Shown here piece by piece: positions 14,685 through 23,371 of a stretch of 64,000 nucleotides of DNA. This stretch comes from Alphaproteobacteria bacterium (lineage in GTDB: Bacteria > Pseudomonadota > Alphaproteobacteria > Reyranellales > Reyranellaceae), in the NCBI GenBank assembly GCA_019635875.1, contig JAHBYP010000009.1:62001-126000 (forward strand), given 5' to 3'. The first letter of the stretch is position 1; every line of letters starts with the position of its first letter. The notes under the pieces were generated by a model. It was not told the origin of the DNA. It was given only the letters and a program-made list of their open reading frames with translations, and ran no database searches. A program made the translations under genes and the position numbers.

Positions 14685-15692
14685 ATGGAGTTCGGCGTCT
14701 TCGATCACATGGACCGCGCCGGCGCCTCGCTCGGCGCGCAGTTCGAGAGTCGGCTGAGGCTGATCGAGCTCTACGAGAAGGCCGGGTTCCGCGCCTATCA
14801 TGTTGCCGAGCACCACGCCACGCCGCTGGGCATGGCGCCCTCGCCCAGCGTCTTCCTCGCCGCCGTGGCGCAGCGCACGAAAACGCTGCGCTTCGGCCCG
14901 CTGGTCTACACGCTGAACCTCTATCACCCGCTGCGGCTGATCGACGAGATCTGCATGCTCGACCAGCTCAGCAATGGTCGCCTTGAGCTGGGCATCGGCC
15001 GCGGCATCAGCCCGTACGAAGTGGGCTATTACGGCGTCGATCCGGCCACCGGGCCGCAGCGCTTCGCCGAGGCCTATGCGGTGATCCTAAAGGGCTTGAC
15101 GACGCGGTCGCTGAGCTACGATGGCGAGTACTTCACCTACAGGGACGTGCCGATGGAGCTGCAGCCGGTGCAGCTTCCGCATCCTCCGCTGTGGTACGGT
15201 GCCAATACCTACGACCACGCCGAACGGCTGGCGAAGGATGGCGTCAACGCGGTGATCGGCATGAGCCCGTCCTCGGTGCGCGGCTTCACCGACAAGTACC
15301 GCGCCGTGTGGCAGGCGGCGGGCCGCGACCTGAAGGACCTGCCGCGGCTGGGCATCAGCCGCCACATCGTCGTCGGCGACAGCGACCGCGAGGCGCAGGC
15401 CATCGCAAGGCGCGGCTTCCTGCTGTGGTATGACGCGCTGATCCATCTGTGGCGTAAGCACGGGGTCGGCCTGCCGCGCCAGCTGATCCCCGAGAAGTTC
15501 GAGGACGCGCTCGATCAGGGCTACATCGTCGCCGGCTCGGCCGCGACCGTGCGCGAGCGCATGCGCCGCGACAACGATACCGCCGGCATCAACTACTGCC
15601 TGTGCCGCATGGCCTTCGGCGATCTCTCGTTCGAAGAGGCATCCCGCTCGGTCGAGCTGTTCTCGCGCGAGGTCATGCCTGCGTTGCGCTGA
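14685..15692 (+). CDS. LLM-class (luciferase-like) flavin-dependent oxidoreductase
   Basis: A 335-residue bacterial-luciferase-fold enzyme that would use FMNH2 or F420-like flavin. Family features: MEFGVFDHMDR start, the EHH motif in AYHVAEHHATPLG, the LDQLSNGRLELGIGRG strand and VAGSAATVRERM near the C-terminus. The start at 14685 follows a good GGGGAGGAAAC site. It sits between a CoA-binding protein and a class II aldolase gene on the same strand. The substrate is not predictable; alkane or nitrilotriacetate monooxygenase-like members belong to this family. Confidence 0.88.
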   Translation: MEFGVFDHMDRAGASLGAQFESRLRLIELYEKAGFRAYHVAEHHATPLGMAPSPSVFLAAVAQRTKTLRFGPLVYTLNLYHPLRLIDEICMLDQLSNGRLELGIGRGISPYEVGYYGVDPATGPQRFAEAYAVILKGLTTRSLSYDGEYFTYRDVPMELQPVQLPHPPLWYGANTYDHAERLAKDGVNAVIGMSPSSVRGFTDKYRAVWQAAGRDLKDLPRLGISRHIVVGDSDREAQAIARRGFLLWYDALIHLWRKHGVGLPRQLIPEKFEDALDQGYIVAGSAATVRERMRRDNDTAGINYCLCRMAFGDLSFEEASRSVELFSREVMPALR

Positions 15693-15756
15693 CGGCGGCT
15701 CGCGAATTGCACGGGATCGGTCGACAATGGGCCCGCCGAATCCCAGGGAGCGTTCG

Positions 15757-16518
15757 ATGGACACGGTCATCCAGCAGAGCCGCGCCGACATGAGCGATGC
15801 CGAATGGCAGGCGCGCTGCGATCTCGCCGCACTCTATCGCATCAGCGACATGTACAACTGGACCGACACGATCGACACGCACATGACGGTGCGCATCCCG
15901 GGCGAGCCGAAATGCTTCCTGATCAACAATTACGGTGAGCTGTTCCACGAGATCACCGCGTCGAGCCTGGTGAAGATGGATATCGACGGCAACGTCTACG
16001 CCAAGGACGGCCGTTTCAACGCTGCCGGCTTCACCATCCATAGCGGCGTCTACAAGGCGCGGCCCGACGCCAACTGCGTCATGCACACCCATACCCGCGC
16101 CGGCACCGGCGTGTCGGTGCTGAAGCAGGGCCTGAGGCCGATCAGCCAGGACACGCTCGCGGTCTACGACGAGCTGGTCTACCACGAGTACGGCATGCCG
16201 ACCTCGGTCGAGGAATGCGAGGCGCTGGGCGTCACCTGCCAGCACGGCAATTCGGTCGTGCTGCGCAATCACGGCCTGCTGACGGTTGGCGCCACCATAC
16301 CCGGCGCGCTGCGCCGCATGTACATGCTGGAGCGCGCCTGCGAGGTCGAGGTCATCGCCCGCGGCCTCGACGAGGAGCCGACGCCGATCGACCCCGACGT
16401 GATCCGCCAGTACGGCGAACGCGCGAAACAGATGCGCGCCCATCCCGACTGGGGCCTGACCTACTGGAAGGCGGCGCTGCGCCAGATCGAAGGCAAGGGC
16501 ACCGACTGGCGTCAATAG
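15757..16518 (+). CDS. Class II aldolase/adducin family protein (copy 1)
   Basis: A 253-residue zinc aldolase-fold protein. The metal site is visible as HTHTRAG (two histidines, about 109-111) and the third histidine in LRNHGLLTVG; a catalytic acid is likely in GELFHEITASSLVK. Members act as sugar-phosphate aldolases, or as decarboxylases and epimerases; no substrate is evident. The start at 15757 follows CAGGGAGCG; an in-frame ATG ten codons earlier is weaker. A paralogue lies at 18557-19333 on the opposite strand with two transporters in between. Confidence 0.87.
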   Translation: MDTVIQQSRADMSDAEWQARCDLAALYRISDMYNWTDTIDTHMTVRIPGEPKCFLINNYGELFHEITASSLVKMDIDGNVYAKDGRFNAAGFTIHSGVYKARPDANCVMHTHTRAGTGVSVLKQGLRPISQDTLAVYDELVYHEYGMPTSVEECEALGVTCQHGNSVVLRNHGLLTVGATIPGALRRMYMLERACEVEVIARGLDEEPTPIDPDVIRQYGERAKQMRAHPDWGLTYWKAALRQIEGKGTDWRQ

Positions 16519-16521
16519 CCC

Positions 16522-17148
16522 TCAGGCCGGCCGGCGTGCCAGGGCGAGCATCGCGCCCAGGCCGCAGATCACCGCACCGGAACCCTGGCGCAGGCGGCGG
16601 ACGATCGAGGCCCGGCGCCCAAGCGTGGCGCGCGCCCGCGACGCCATCAGCACCACGACGACGTCGACGGCCGAGTTCAGCAGCACCGGGATCGATCCGA
16701 GCACCACGAACTGCAGCGACACGATCCCCGCCGGATCGATGAACTGCGGAATGAAAGCCAGGAAGAACGCCGCAGTCTTGGGGTTGAACGCCTCGACGAT
16801 GATTCCGTCGCGCAACGCGCGACGCGCGCCGGTCGTCTCCACGTCGATCGGCAGCGGCGCGCCGGCTTCGCGGATGGTGCGGATGCCCAGCCAGACAAGA
16901 TAGGCGGCGCCGGCAAGCTTGAGGGCGGTGAACGCTTCGGCGCTGGCCATGATCAGCGCCGACACACCTACCGCACCGCCCAGGACGTGCACCAGACCGC
17001 CGATGCTGGTGCCGAGAACGGATGCCAGCCCCTCGCCTCGTCCGCCGGCGAGCGATCGCGCGGCGACGTAGAATATCCCCGGCCCCGGCGACAGCGCGAT
17101 CACCAGCGCCGCGCCGAGGAACAACAGCCAGCTGGCGAAGTCGAGCAT
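16522..17148 (-). CDS. LysE/RhtB-family amino-acid exporter
   Basis: A 208-residue inner-membrane protein with about six hydrophobic segments. It has the LysE-family N-terminal signature LSPGPGIFYVAARSLAGGR and the EAFNPKTAAFFLAFIPQFI segment with the conserved NPK. Such carriers export amino acids or homoserine lactones; the specificity here is unknown. It ends four bases from the stop of the convergent class II aldolase. The next gene upstream, an MFS transporter, is on the same strand 74 bases away. Confidence 0.88.
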   Translation of the reverse strand: MLDFASWLLFLGAALVIALSPGPGIFYVAARSLAGGRGEGLASVLGTSIGGLVHVLGGAVGVSALIMASAEAFTALKLAGAAYLVWLGIRTIREAGAPLPIDVETTGARRALRDGIIVEAFNPKTAAFFLAFIPQFIDPAGIVSLQFVVLGSIPVLLNSAVDVVVVLMASRARATLGRRASIVRRLRQGSGAVICGLGAMLALARRPA

Positions 17149-17222
17149 GTGCGCACCCGTACGATGAGACGCCAGCCTCGCACGTCGGAGGATTGTGCAG
17201 GCGGCGAAATTGTCCCGATACC

Positions 17223-18443
17223 CTATCGCCCGCGCAGCACGCGCGCGGCCTGCGCCAGTGCCAGGCCGCCGAGCAGCCAGGCCGCGGCCGGCCCCCAGGT
17301 GAAGACCGGCGCCAGTTCAGGCACGCGCGCCAGGCCGCCACCGATGACGACGAAGCGCCCAAGGGTGGCCAGCGCCAGCACGGCCCAGAGGATCGCCATG
17401 GCGATGCCGACGCGGCCGGGCGCACCCAGCGATGCGGCGGCGGCGAAGGCCGATACGAACACCGCGCCCCAGGCGCATCCTGCGATGAACTGCGCGGCGA
17501 TCAGCATCGGGAGGCTCGTCGCCAGGACGCTGCCGACGATGCCGACTACGCCGCACATCGCCGCCAGCGCCATCACCTGGAGCGCGCCGTGACGTTTGGC
17601 GAAGGCGGCGGCCGGGAACATCGCGAGGTTGAAGCCGATCCAGAACACCGGCATCAGCATGTCGAGGTCGCCGGGCTTGGCGAAGCGCAGGTAGCCCGGC
17701 GCGGAGTTGACGAAGAAGTGCAGCTGGAAGCCGAGCGCGGCGATTGCCATGGCGATGAAGAACAGCATCGCGGCCGGCGAGCCGTACACTGGCGCCTTCG
17801 GCTCGTCGGCGGCCGGTGCGTCGGGCGCCCGCGCCAGGGCCCGCTCGACCCAGATGATGCCGAAGGTGGTGGCCAGCAGCACGATGCTGGAGAACGCGAA
17901 AGGCAGGCGCGGATCCATCTCGCGCAGGGTCACGCCGAGATAGGGCGAGATCGCCCCGGCCAGCGCCAGCCCGCTGAGGTTCAGCGCCAGCACCAGCGGC
18001 AGGCGCGGCTTGGCGGTGTAGTTGCCGAGGATCACCAGCGGCGGCACGCGCAGCGCCGAGGACGTCAGCGTCCATACCAGCAGCAAGGCGATCAGCGCGA
18101 CCTTCGCCACGTCCTTGTCGAGCCGCACGGCCTGCGGCAGGAGCAGGAACGCCAGGCACGAGATCGCGGTCAGCGCCACGATCATCGGCCCCAGCCGCCG
18201 CAGCGCGGCACGCGCCCGATCGATCCAGACGCCAATGACGAGATCCGACAGCATGAAGGCGATCTGATCGGCCGCCAGGATCCAGATGAACAGGCCTCTG
18301 GAGAGCCCCGACTGCTCCAGCAGGCTGGGCAGGAAGATCACGTAGACCGTCCAGCCGATGGCGAAGAAGAACTGGACGACAGCCAGATAGATCGCCGCGG
18401 CGTGCGGGACGGCACGCTCCTGCCTGGCGGTCATATCGCTCAT
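17223..18443 (-). CDS. MFS transporter
   Basis: A 406-residue protein with about twelve hydrophobic segments in two halves. The loop between segments 2 and 3 has DLVIGVWIDRARAALRRLG, fitting the MFS motif GxLaDrxGrkxxl. The central cytoplasmic linker is rich in Ala, Pro and acidic residues (APDAPAADEPKAP). Substrate unknown. Its start lies within seven bases of a palindromic repeat that separates it from the class II aldolase copy 2. It may be co-transcribed with the LysE-type exporter downstream. Confidence 0.83.
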   Translation of the reverse strand: MSDMTARQERAVPHAAAIYLAVVQFFFAIGWTVYVIFLPSLLEQSGLSRGLFIWILAADQIAFMLSDLVIGVWIDRARAALRRLGPMIVALTAISCLAFLLLPQAVRLDKDVAKVALIALLLVWTLTSSALRVPPLVILGNYTAKPRLPLVLALNLSGLALAGAISPYLGVTLREMDPRLPFAFSSIVLLATTFGIIWVERALARAPDAPAADEPKAPVYGSPAAMLFFIAMAIAALGFQLHFFVNSAPGYLRFAKPGDLDMLMPVFWIGFNLAMFPAAAFAKRHGALQVMALAAMCGVVGIVGSVLATSLPMLIAAQFIAGCAWGAVFVSAFAAAASLGAPGRVGIAMAILWAVLALATLGRFVVIGGGLARVPELAPVFTWGPAAAWLLGGLALAQAARVLRGR

Positions 18444-18449
18444 TTCACG

Positions 18450-18552
18450 CCGTCCTGAGCGCAGCGAAGGACCTGGCAGTATCGCGGCCAGGTCGATCCA
18501 TCGTGCTTGCTCGCATCACCGCAGGGTCCTTCGCTGCGCTCAGGACGACGAT
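18450..18552. repeat. Palindromic intergenic repeat, CGTCCTGAGCG family (copy 2)
   Basis: Arms CGTCCTGAGCGCAGCGAAGG (18451-18470) and CCTTCGCTGCGCTCAGGACG (18529-18548) are perfectly inverted over 20 bases, around a 58-base middle containing TCGCATCACCGCAGGG. It fills the gap between an MFS start codon and the stop of the class II aldolase gene. Confidence 0.85.
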
Positions 18553-18556
18553 GCGA

Positions 18557-19333
18557 CTAATCGCGGTACGACGGATCGATGCTGTCGAGCTTGCGGATCA
18601 GGGCCGGCCATTCGAGCTGGCCGAGACGACGGCGCACGCCGGGCTTGAACAGGTGGTTCGACGCCTCCACGGTCTCGCGCGGCGGCAGGCTGAGCTCGGT
18701 GTTGCACGACAGCGCCATCACCTGCAGCTGGCAGGCGCGCTCGAGGCGCCAGATGTTGTTGAAGGCCTCGGGGATCGACGGCGCGACGGCGAGCAGGCCG
18801 TGGTTCTTGAGGATCATCACCTCGCGATCGCCGAGGTTCTTCACCAGGCGCTCCTGCTCGTCCATGCGGATCGCCGGGCCCTCGTAGTCGTGGTAGCCGA
18901 TGTCGATGAAGCGCATCGCCGTCTGCGCCAGGGGCATCAGGCCCTGCTTCATCGCCGAGACCGCCATGCCGGCCAGCGTATGGGTGTGGATCACGCAGTC
19001 GACGTCGTGGCGCGCCTTGTGGATCGCGCTATGGATCACGAAGCCGGCGCGGTTGGCGCCCAGGCCCGTGGGGTCGAACAGCGTGTTGCCCTCGTAGTCG
19101 ACCTTGACGAAGCACGAGGCGTGCATCTGGTCGTAGAGGTAGCCATAGGGATTGAGCAGGAACGTGCCGGGCTCACCCGGCACCTGGGTCGAGATGTGGT
19201 TGGCGATCATCTCGTCCATGCCATAGAGGTGCACCAGGCGGTAGCAGGCGGCGAGATCGACGCGCTTCTGCCATTCCTCGGCGCTGACCTGCTCGCGGAC
19301 GGTCTTGGCGTTCTTCAGGACGGTCACGGACAT
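18557..19333 (-). CDS. Class II aldolase/adducin family protein (copy 2)
   Basis: A 258-residue zinc aldolase-fold protein, distant paralogue of the one at 15757. The metal site is HTHTLAG and LKNHGLLAV. An extra arginine-rich patch (FKPGVRRRLGQLEW) is near the C-terminus. The start MSVTVLK at 19333 is preferred because GGGAGGAAAAG precedes it; the frame is open nine codons further. Function within the family (aldolase, decarboxylase or epimerase) is not assigned. Confidence 0.86.
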   Translation of the reverse strand: MSVTVLKNAKTVREQVSAEEWQKRVDLAACYRLVHLYGMDEMIANHISTQVPGEPGTFLLNPYGYLYDQMHASCFVKVDYEGNTLFDPTGLGANRAGFVIHSAIHKARHDVDCVIHTHTLAGMAVSAMKQGLMPLAQTAMRFIDIGYHDYEGPAIRMDEQERLVKNLGDREVMILKNHGLLAVAPSIPEAFNNIWRLERACQLQVMALSCNTELSLPPRETVEASNHLFKPGVRRRLGQLEWPALIRKLDSIDPSYRD

Positions 19334-19432
19334 GCTTTTCCTCCCGGGCGGGTGCGGCACTATACACCGCTCATGAACGGGAGATAGGGATGCCCGGCCG
19401 AGGAAATCCGGATCAGCAAGGTCGGGATCTCA

Positions 19433-19500
19433 TGTCATCGCGAGCGCAGCGAGGGATCCAGGCAGCTCCCCTGGATCCCTCGCTGCGCTCGGGACGACAG
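19433..19500. repeat. Palindromic repeat, TGTCATCCCGAGCGCAGCG family
   Basis: Short version of the larger element: arms GTCATCGCGAGCGCAGCGAG and CTCGCTGCGCTCGGGACGAC enclose GGATCCAGG...CCTGGATCC. Outer end sequences seen in the 125-bp copies are lacking. It ends 18 bases from the stop of the aminotransferase gene. Confidence 0.8.
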
Positions 19501-19517
19501 ATCAATTCATCGGGGCT

Positions 19518-20741
19518 TCACGCCGCCAGCGACTTGATCGCCGCGTCGACTCCGCCTTCGCGGTACGGGATGCCCGCGGTCTTGAAGGCCAGCTCGACCG
19601 TGGCCAGCGAGCCCAGCAGCATCGGCTCGTTGAGATCGCCCATGTGGCCGATGCGGAAGACGCGGCCCATCAGCGGCCCGAGCCCGCCGCCGAGCGACAG
19701 GTTGTAGCGGTTGAGCGCGACATTGCGCATGGCGTTGGCGTCGTGACCGTCGGGAATGATCACGGCGGTCACCGAGTCGGAAAGCCGCGAGGGATCGGCG
19801 CAGAACAGCTCCAGCGCCTTGACCTTGCCGCCGATGCCCTTGGCGCCGCAGGTCGCGCCATCCATCGAGGCGCCGCCCCAATGCACGACGGCGGCGCGCG
19901 TGGCGTCGGCCAGCCGGCGGTGGCGCGCGAAGATCGCGTCGAGCCCCTCCTCCTCGATCATCCTGATCGACTCCTCGAGCGCGAAGAAGAGATGCACCGG
20001 CGTCGTGCCGACGAAGCTCTGCGGCTCGCGCCGGGTCATCATCTCCCAGTTCCAATAGTGGCGCGGCAGGCCAGGCTTCTTCGACATATCGAAGGCCTTC
20101 TGGCTGACGCCGGTGAACGACATGCCGGTGGGCAGCATCAGGCCCTTCTGGCTGCCGCCGACGCAGACATCGACGCCCCAGGCATCCATCCTGAAGTCGT
20201 AGCAGCCCAGCGACGAGATGGTGTCGACCAGCAGCAGCGCCGGATGCCTGGTATCGTCGATGGCGCGGCGGATCTCGGCGATCGGCGTGGCGAGCCCGGT
20301 AGCGGTCTCGTTGTGCACCGTGAGCACCGCCTTGATCTGGTGCGCCTTGTCGGCCTCGAGACGACGCGCGACGTCGGCGACGCGCACGCCCATGCGCCAA
20401 TCGGCGGCGACGCGCTCGATCTTCAGGCCGAGATTCGTCGCCATCTGCTCCCAACTCTCGGAGAAGTAGCCTGACTCGAGCATCAGCACCGTGTCGCCGG
20501 GCTGGAACAGATTGACCAGCGAGGCCTCCCAGGCGCCGTGGCCGCTGGAGGCGTACATGAACAGGTGCTGCTGCGTCTTCAGCACGCGCTTGACGCCGGC
20601 GTGGCAGAAGCGGTGGATCGCCATGAATTCCTCGCTCAGGAAATCGAGCGTGGCGCGGTCCATCGCGCGCAGGATGCGATCGGGAATGTTGGTCGGTCCG
20701 GGATTCTGGAAGAACTGACGGCCCCGGGGCTTGGCGTTCAC
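19518..20741 (-). CDS. Class V aminotransferase (serine/alanine-glyoxylate aminotransferase type)
   Basis: PLP enzyme of 407 residues. It shows NPGPTNIPDRILRAM at the start, typical of the AGXT/SgaA branch, the SSGHGAWE phosphate loop, the PLP aspartate in LLLVDTISSLG and the Schiff-base lysine in GGSQKGLMLPTG. Enzymes of this branch transfer amino groups from serine or alanine to glyoxylate; in methylotrophs they serve the serine cycle. The start is GTG at 20741. It is divergent from metY and no serine-cycle partner is adjacent, so glyoxylate detoxification is the simpler guess. Confidence 0.87.
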   Translation of the reverse strand: MNAKPRGRQFFQNPGPTNIPDRILRAMDRATLDFLSEEFMAIHRFCHAGVKRVLKTQQHLFMYASSGHGAWEASLVNLFQPGDTVLMLESGYFSESWEQMATNLGLKIERVAADWRMGVRVADVARRLEADKAHQIKAVLTVHNETATGLATPIAEIRRAIDDTRHPALLLVDTISSLGCYDFRMDAWGVDVCVGGSQKGLMLPTGMSFTGVSQKAFDMSKKPGLPRHYWNWEMMTRREPQSFVGTTPVHLFFALEESIRMIEEEGLDAIFARHRRLADATRAAVVHWGGASMDGATCGAKGIGGKVKALELFCADPSRLSDSVTAVIIPDGHDANAMRNVALNRYNLSLGGGLGPLMGRVFRIGHMGDLNEPMLLGSLATVELAFKTAGIPYREGGVDAAIKSLAA

Positions 20742-20884
20742 GACTTGGGCTCCTGCGACTTTTCCTTACAAGACGGCGCGAATTTAGGCGCGTTGCGCCC
20801 GCCCTGTCACCAAGGCAGGATCGCACATCAGCCAATCGACACATTTTGATTGTGACGATCGGCATCCGCGTTCCGGAGGCCACG

Positions 20885-22198
20885 ATGAGCGAGCAGCGCA
20901 AACCCGGGTTCGAAACCCTGGCGATCCACGCCGGCGCCGCCCCTGATCCCAGCACCGGTTCGCGCGCCCTGCCGATCCACCAGACGACCGCCTATGTCTT
21001 CGAGGACGCCGACCACGCCGCGGCCCTGTTCAACCTGCAGACCGTGGGCTTCATCTATTCGCGCCTGACCAACCCGACGACGGCGGCGCTGGAGGCCCGG
21101 CTGGCGGCGCTCGAGGGCGGCCGCGGCGGCATCGTCTGCGCCTCGGGTCACGCGGCGCAGGTGCTGGCGCTGTTCCCGCTGATGGCGCCGGGCGATGAGG
21201 TGGTGGCGAGCACCAAGCTCTACGGCGGCTCGGTGCAGCAGATGAAGAACACCTATCCCAAGTTCGGCTGGAAGGCGGTGTTCGTCGACCCGGATGATCC
21301 CGAGAACTTCCGCAGGGCCATCACGCCGAAGACCAAGGTGCTGTTCATCGAGAGCCTGGCCAATCCCGGCGGCGTGGTCTGCGACATCGAGGCGATCGCC
21401 CGCATCGCCGAAGAGGCCGGCGTGCCGCTGCTGGTCGACAACACGCTGGCGACGCCCTACCTGTGCCGGCCGATCGAGTACGGCGCGACCTTGATCGTGC
21501 ACTCGACCACCAAGTTCCTGTGCGGCACGGGCACGTCGATGGGCGGGGCGATCGTCGATTCCGGCAAGTTCGACTGGTCGCGCGGCGGCAAGTTCCCCAG
21601 TCTCGCCGGTCCAGAGCCCGCCTATCACGGCCTGAACTTCTACGAGACCTTCGGCGACATGGCCTACACCTTCCACGGGCACGCCGTGGGCCTGCGCGAC
21701 CTCGGTCCGTCGCAGTCGCCGTTCAACGCCTGGGTCACCATGCTGGGCGTCGAGACCCTGGGCCTGCGCATGGAGCGGCACTGCGCCAACGCGCAGAAGG
21801 TCGCGGAGTATCTCGAGAAGCATCCCGCCGTGGCGTGGGTGAACTACGCCGGCCTGCCGTCGAACAAATACAACAGGCTGGCGAAGAAGTACCTGCCCCG
21901 CGGCGCCGGCTCCATCTTCACGTTCGGCCTCAAGGGCGGTTACGACGCCGGCCTGAAGCTGGTCGACTCGCTGGAGCTCTTCTCGCACCTCGCCAATATC
22001 GGCGACGCCAAGAGCCTGGTGATCCATCCCGCCTCGACGACGCATCGCCAGCTCACCAATGAGCAGCGCATCGCCGCCGGCGCCGGCCCCGACGTCGTGC
22101 GCCTATCGATCGGCATCGAGAGCGTCGAGGACATCATCGCCGATCTCGAGCAGGCCTTGCGCCAGACCAACCAGCAAGCGGCCAGGGCCGCCGAATGA
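20885..22198 (+). CDS. metY: O-acetylhomoserine/O-succinylhomoserine sulfhydrylase (Cys/Met metabolism PLP enzyme)
   Basis: The 437-residue protein belongs to the gamma-family of PLP enzymes. It has FETLAIHAGAAPDP at the N-terminus, YSRLTNPTTAALEARLAALEGG, the VDNTLATPYLCRPIEYGAT segment and the PLP lysine in VHSTTKFLCGTGTSMGG. The length above 420 residues and the GTGTSMGG loop favour MetY (direct sulfhydrylation to homocysteine) over cystathionine synthase. The start at 20885 follows CGGAGGCCACG; a longer in-frame extension is less likely. A short palindromic repeat follows five bases after its stop. Confidence 0.87.
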   Translation: MSEQRKPGFETLAIHAGAAPDPSTGSRALPIHQTTAYVFEDADHAAALFNLQTVGFIYSRLTNPTTAALEARLAALEGGRGGIVCASGHAAQVLALFPLMAPGDEVVASTKLYGGSVQQMKNTYPKFGWKAVFVDPDDPENFRRAITPKTKVLFIESLANPGGVVCDIEAIARIAEEAGVPLLVDNTLATPYLCRPIEYGATLIVHSTTKFLCGTGTSMGGAIVDSGKFDWSRGGKFPSLAGPEPAYHGLNFYETFGDMAYTFHGHAVGLRDLGPSQSPFNAWVTMLGVETLGLRMERHCANAQKVAEYLEKHPAVAWVNYAGLPSNKYNRLAKKYLPRGAGSIFTFGLKGGYDAGLKLVDSLELFSHLANIGDAKSLVIHPASTTHRQLTNEQRIAAGAGPDVVRLSIGIESVEDIIADLEQALRQTNQQAARAAE

Positions 22199-22202
22199 TT
22201 TC

Positions 22203-22259
22203 TGTCATGTCGAGCGCAGCGAGACATCCATAGATTCCTCGCTGCGCTCGGAATGACAT
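22203..22259. repeat. Short palindromic repeat after metY
   Basis: Arms TGTCATGTCGAGCGCAGCGAG and CTCGCTGCGCTCGGAATGACA, joined by a short ACATCCATAGATTC middle. It is a hairpin of about 20 bp with two mismatches. It begins four bases after the metY stop. Confidence 0.75.
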
Positions 22260-22275
22260 CTCCAGGGAGGGCACC

Positions 22276-22728
22276 ATGTCCGCAGCACGAAAGGCGCGCG
22301 CCGTCGGCTTCAATCATGTCGCGCTCGAAGTCGGCGACATCGAGGAGGCGCTGGCCTTCTACGGGCGTCTGTTCGAGTTCAAGCTTCGCGGCAAGGACGC
22401 TACCTCGGCCTTCATCGATCTTGGTGACCAGTTCCTTGCGCTGCAGAAGGGCCGCAGGCAGGCGCCCGACGACGGCCGTCACTTTGGCCTGGTCGTCGAC
22501 GACAAGGACGCGGTCCGTAAGGCACTGGCCGATGCCGGCATCAGCCCGCTGCCGGGTCCCTTCCTCGATTTTCTCGATCCCTGGGGCAACCGGATCGAGA
22601 TCATCGGCTACGACAACATCCAGTTCACCAAGGCGGCGAACGTGCTGCGCGGCATGGGACTGGCGCATCTGTCGAAGAACGAGAACGCGATCAACGAGCT
22701 CAAGGAGAAGGGCATGACGCCGGACTGA
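22276..22728 (+). CDS. VOC-family (glyoxalase/bleomycin-resistance fold) protein
   Basis: A 150-residue protein with two beta-alpha-beta-beta-beta modules. The first metal-ligand His is in GFNHVALEVGDIEEALAFYG; the second half has GRHFGLVVDD, where the His is a second ligand, and WGNRIEIIGY supplies the C-terminal glutamate. This is the typical His-His-Glu set. The reaction is unknown: lyase, dioxygenase and resistance proteins share the fold. A clear site (CCAGGGAGGG) precedes the ATG. It is followed by a GST gene 43 bases on, suggesting joint expression. Confidence 0.84.
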   Translation: MSAARKARAVGFNHVALEVGDIEEALAFYGRLFEFKLRGKDATSAFIDLGDQFLALQKGRRQAPDDGRHFGLVVDDKDAVRKALADAGISPLPGPFLDFLDPWGNRIEIIGYDNIQFTKAANVLRGMGLAHLSKNENAINELKEKGMTPD

Positions 22729-22771
22729 GGTTCCGCGCCGGGCTCGAAGGACGGTTCGGAAGGGAGAGACG

Positions 22772-23368
22772 ATGACCAAGGTGAAGATCTACGGCTCGCC
22801 GCAGTCGCGCGCCGCCCGGGCGCTGTGGTGCGCACGCGAATGCGGCGTCGAGCACGAACACATCGTGCTCGACATGAAGTCGGTCAAGGATCCCGAGTTC
22901 CTCAAGGTCAACCCCAACGGCAAGATGCCGGCGATGATCGACGGCGATCTCGTGCTGTTCGAGTCGATGGCGATCAACCTCTATCTGGCGAAGAAGTACG
23001 GCGGCGCGCTGTGGCCCTCGTCGGTCGAGGGTGAGGGTCTCGCCTACCAATGGTCCTTCTGGGGCATGACCGAGATCGAGCGCCATCTGCTGACGATCGT
23101 CGTCGACGCCTTCATGACGCCGCCCGACAAGAAGAACCCCAAGGCCGTGGAGGACGCCAAGGCGGCGCTGCAGAAGCCGCTGGCCGTTCTCGGCGATACG
23201 CTGAAGGGCAAGCAGTACCTGCTGGGCGACACCTTCACCATCGCCGACCTCAACCTCGCCTCCGTCATGGGCTGGGCCAAGCTGGTGAAGCTCGACATGA
23301 CGGGCCACGGCGACGTCGCCAACTGGCTCGACCGCTGCCTGTCGCGCCCGGCATTCCGCGGGAAATAG
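22772..23368 (+). CDS. Glutathione S-transferase
   Basis: A 198-residue protein with the thioredoxin-like N-domain (VKIYGSPQSRAARALWCARE) and the helical C-domain (YLLGDTFTIADLNLASVM, the conserved N-capping-box region). The glutathione contacts NGKMPAMIDGDLVLFESMAINLYLAKKYG are visible at about residues 49-77. It is a detoxification enzyme of unknown substrate and follows a VOC-fold gene. Ribosome site AAGGGAGAG. Its stop is three bases from that of the convergent MFS transporter gene. Confidence 0.9.
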   Translation: MTKVKIYGSPQSRAARALWCARECGVEHEHIVLDMKSVKDPEFLKVNPNGKMPAMIDGDLVLFESMAINLYLAKKYGGALWPSSVEGEGLAYQWSFWGMTEIERHLLTIVVDAFMTPPDKKNPKAVEDAKAALQKPLAVLGDTLKGKQYLLGDTFTIADLNLASVMGWAKLVKLDMTGHGDVANWLDRCLSRPAFRGK

Positions 23369-23371
23369 GGC

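Noticed and set aside
20742..20884. SAM riboswitch upstream of metY
   Set aside because: The 143-base gap has no recognisable conserved core of the SAM-I or SAM-II type, so I do not list it.
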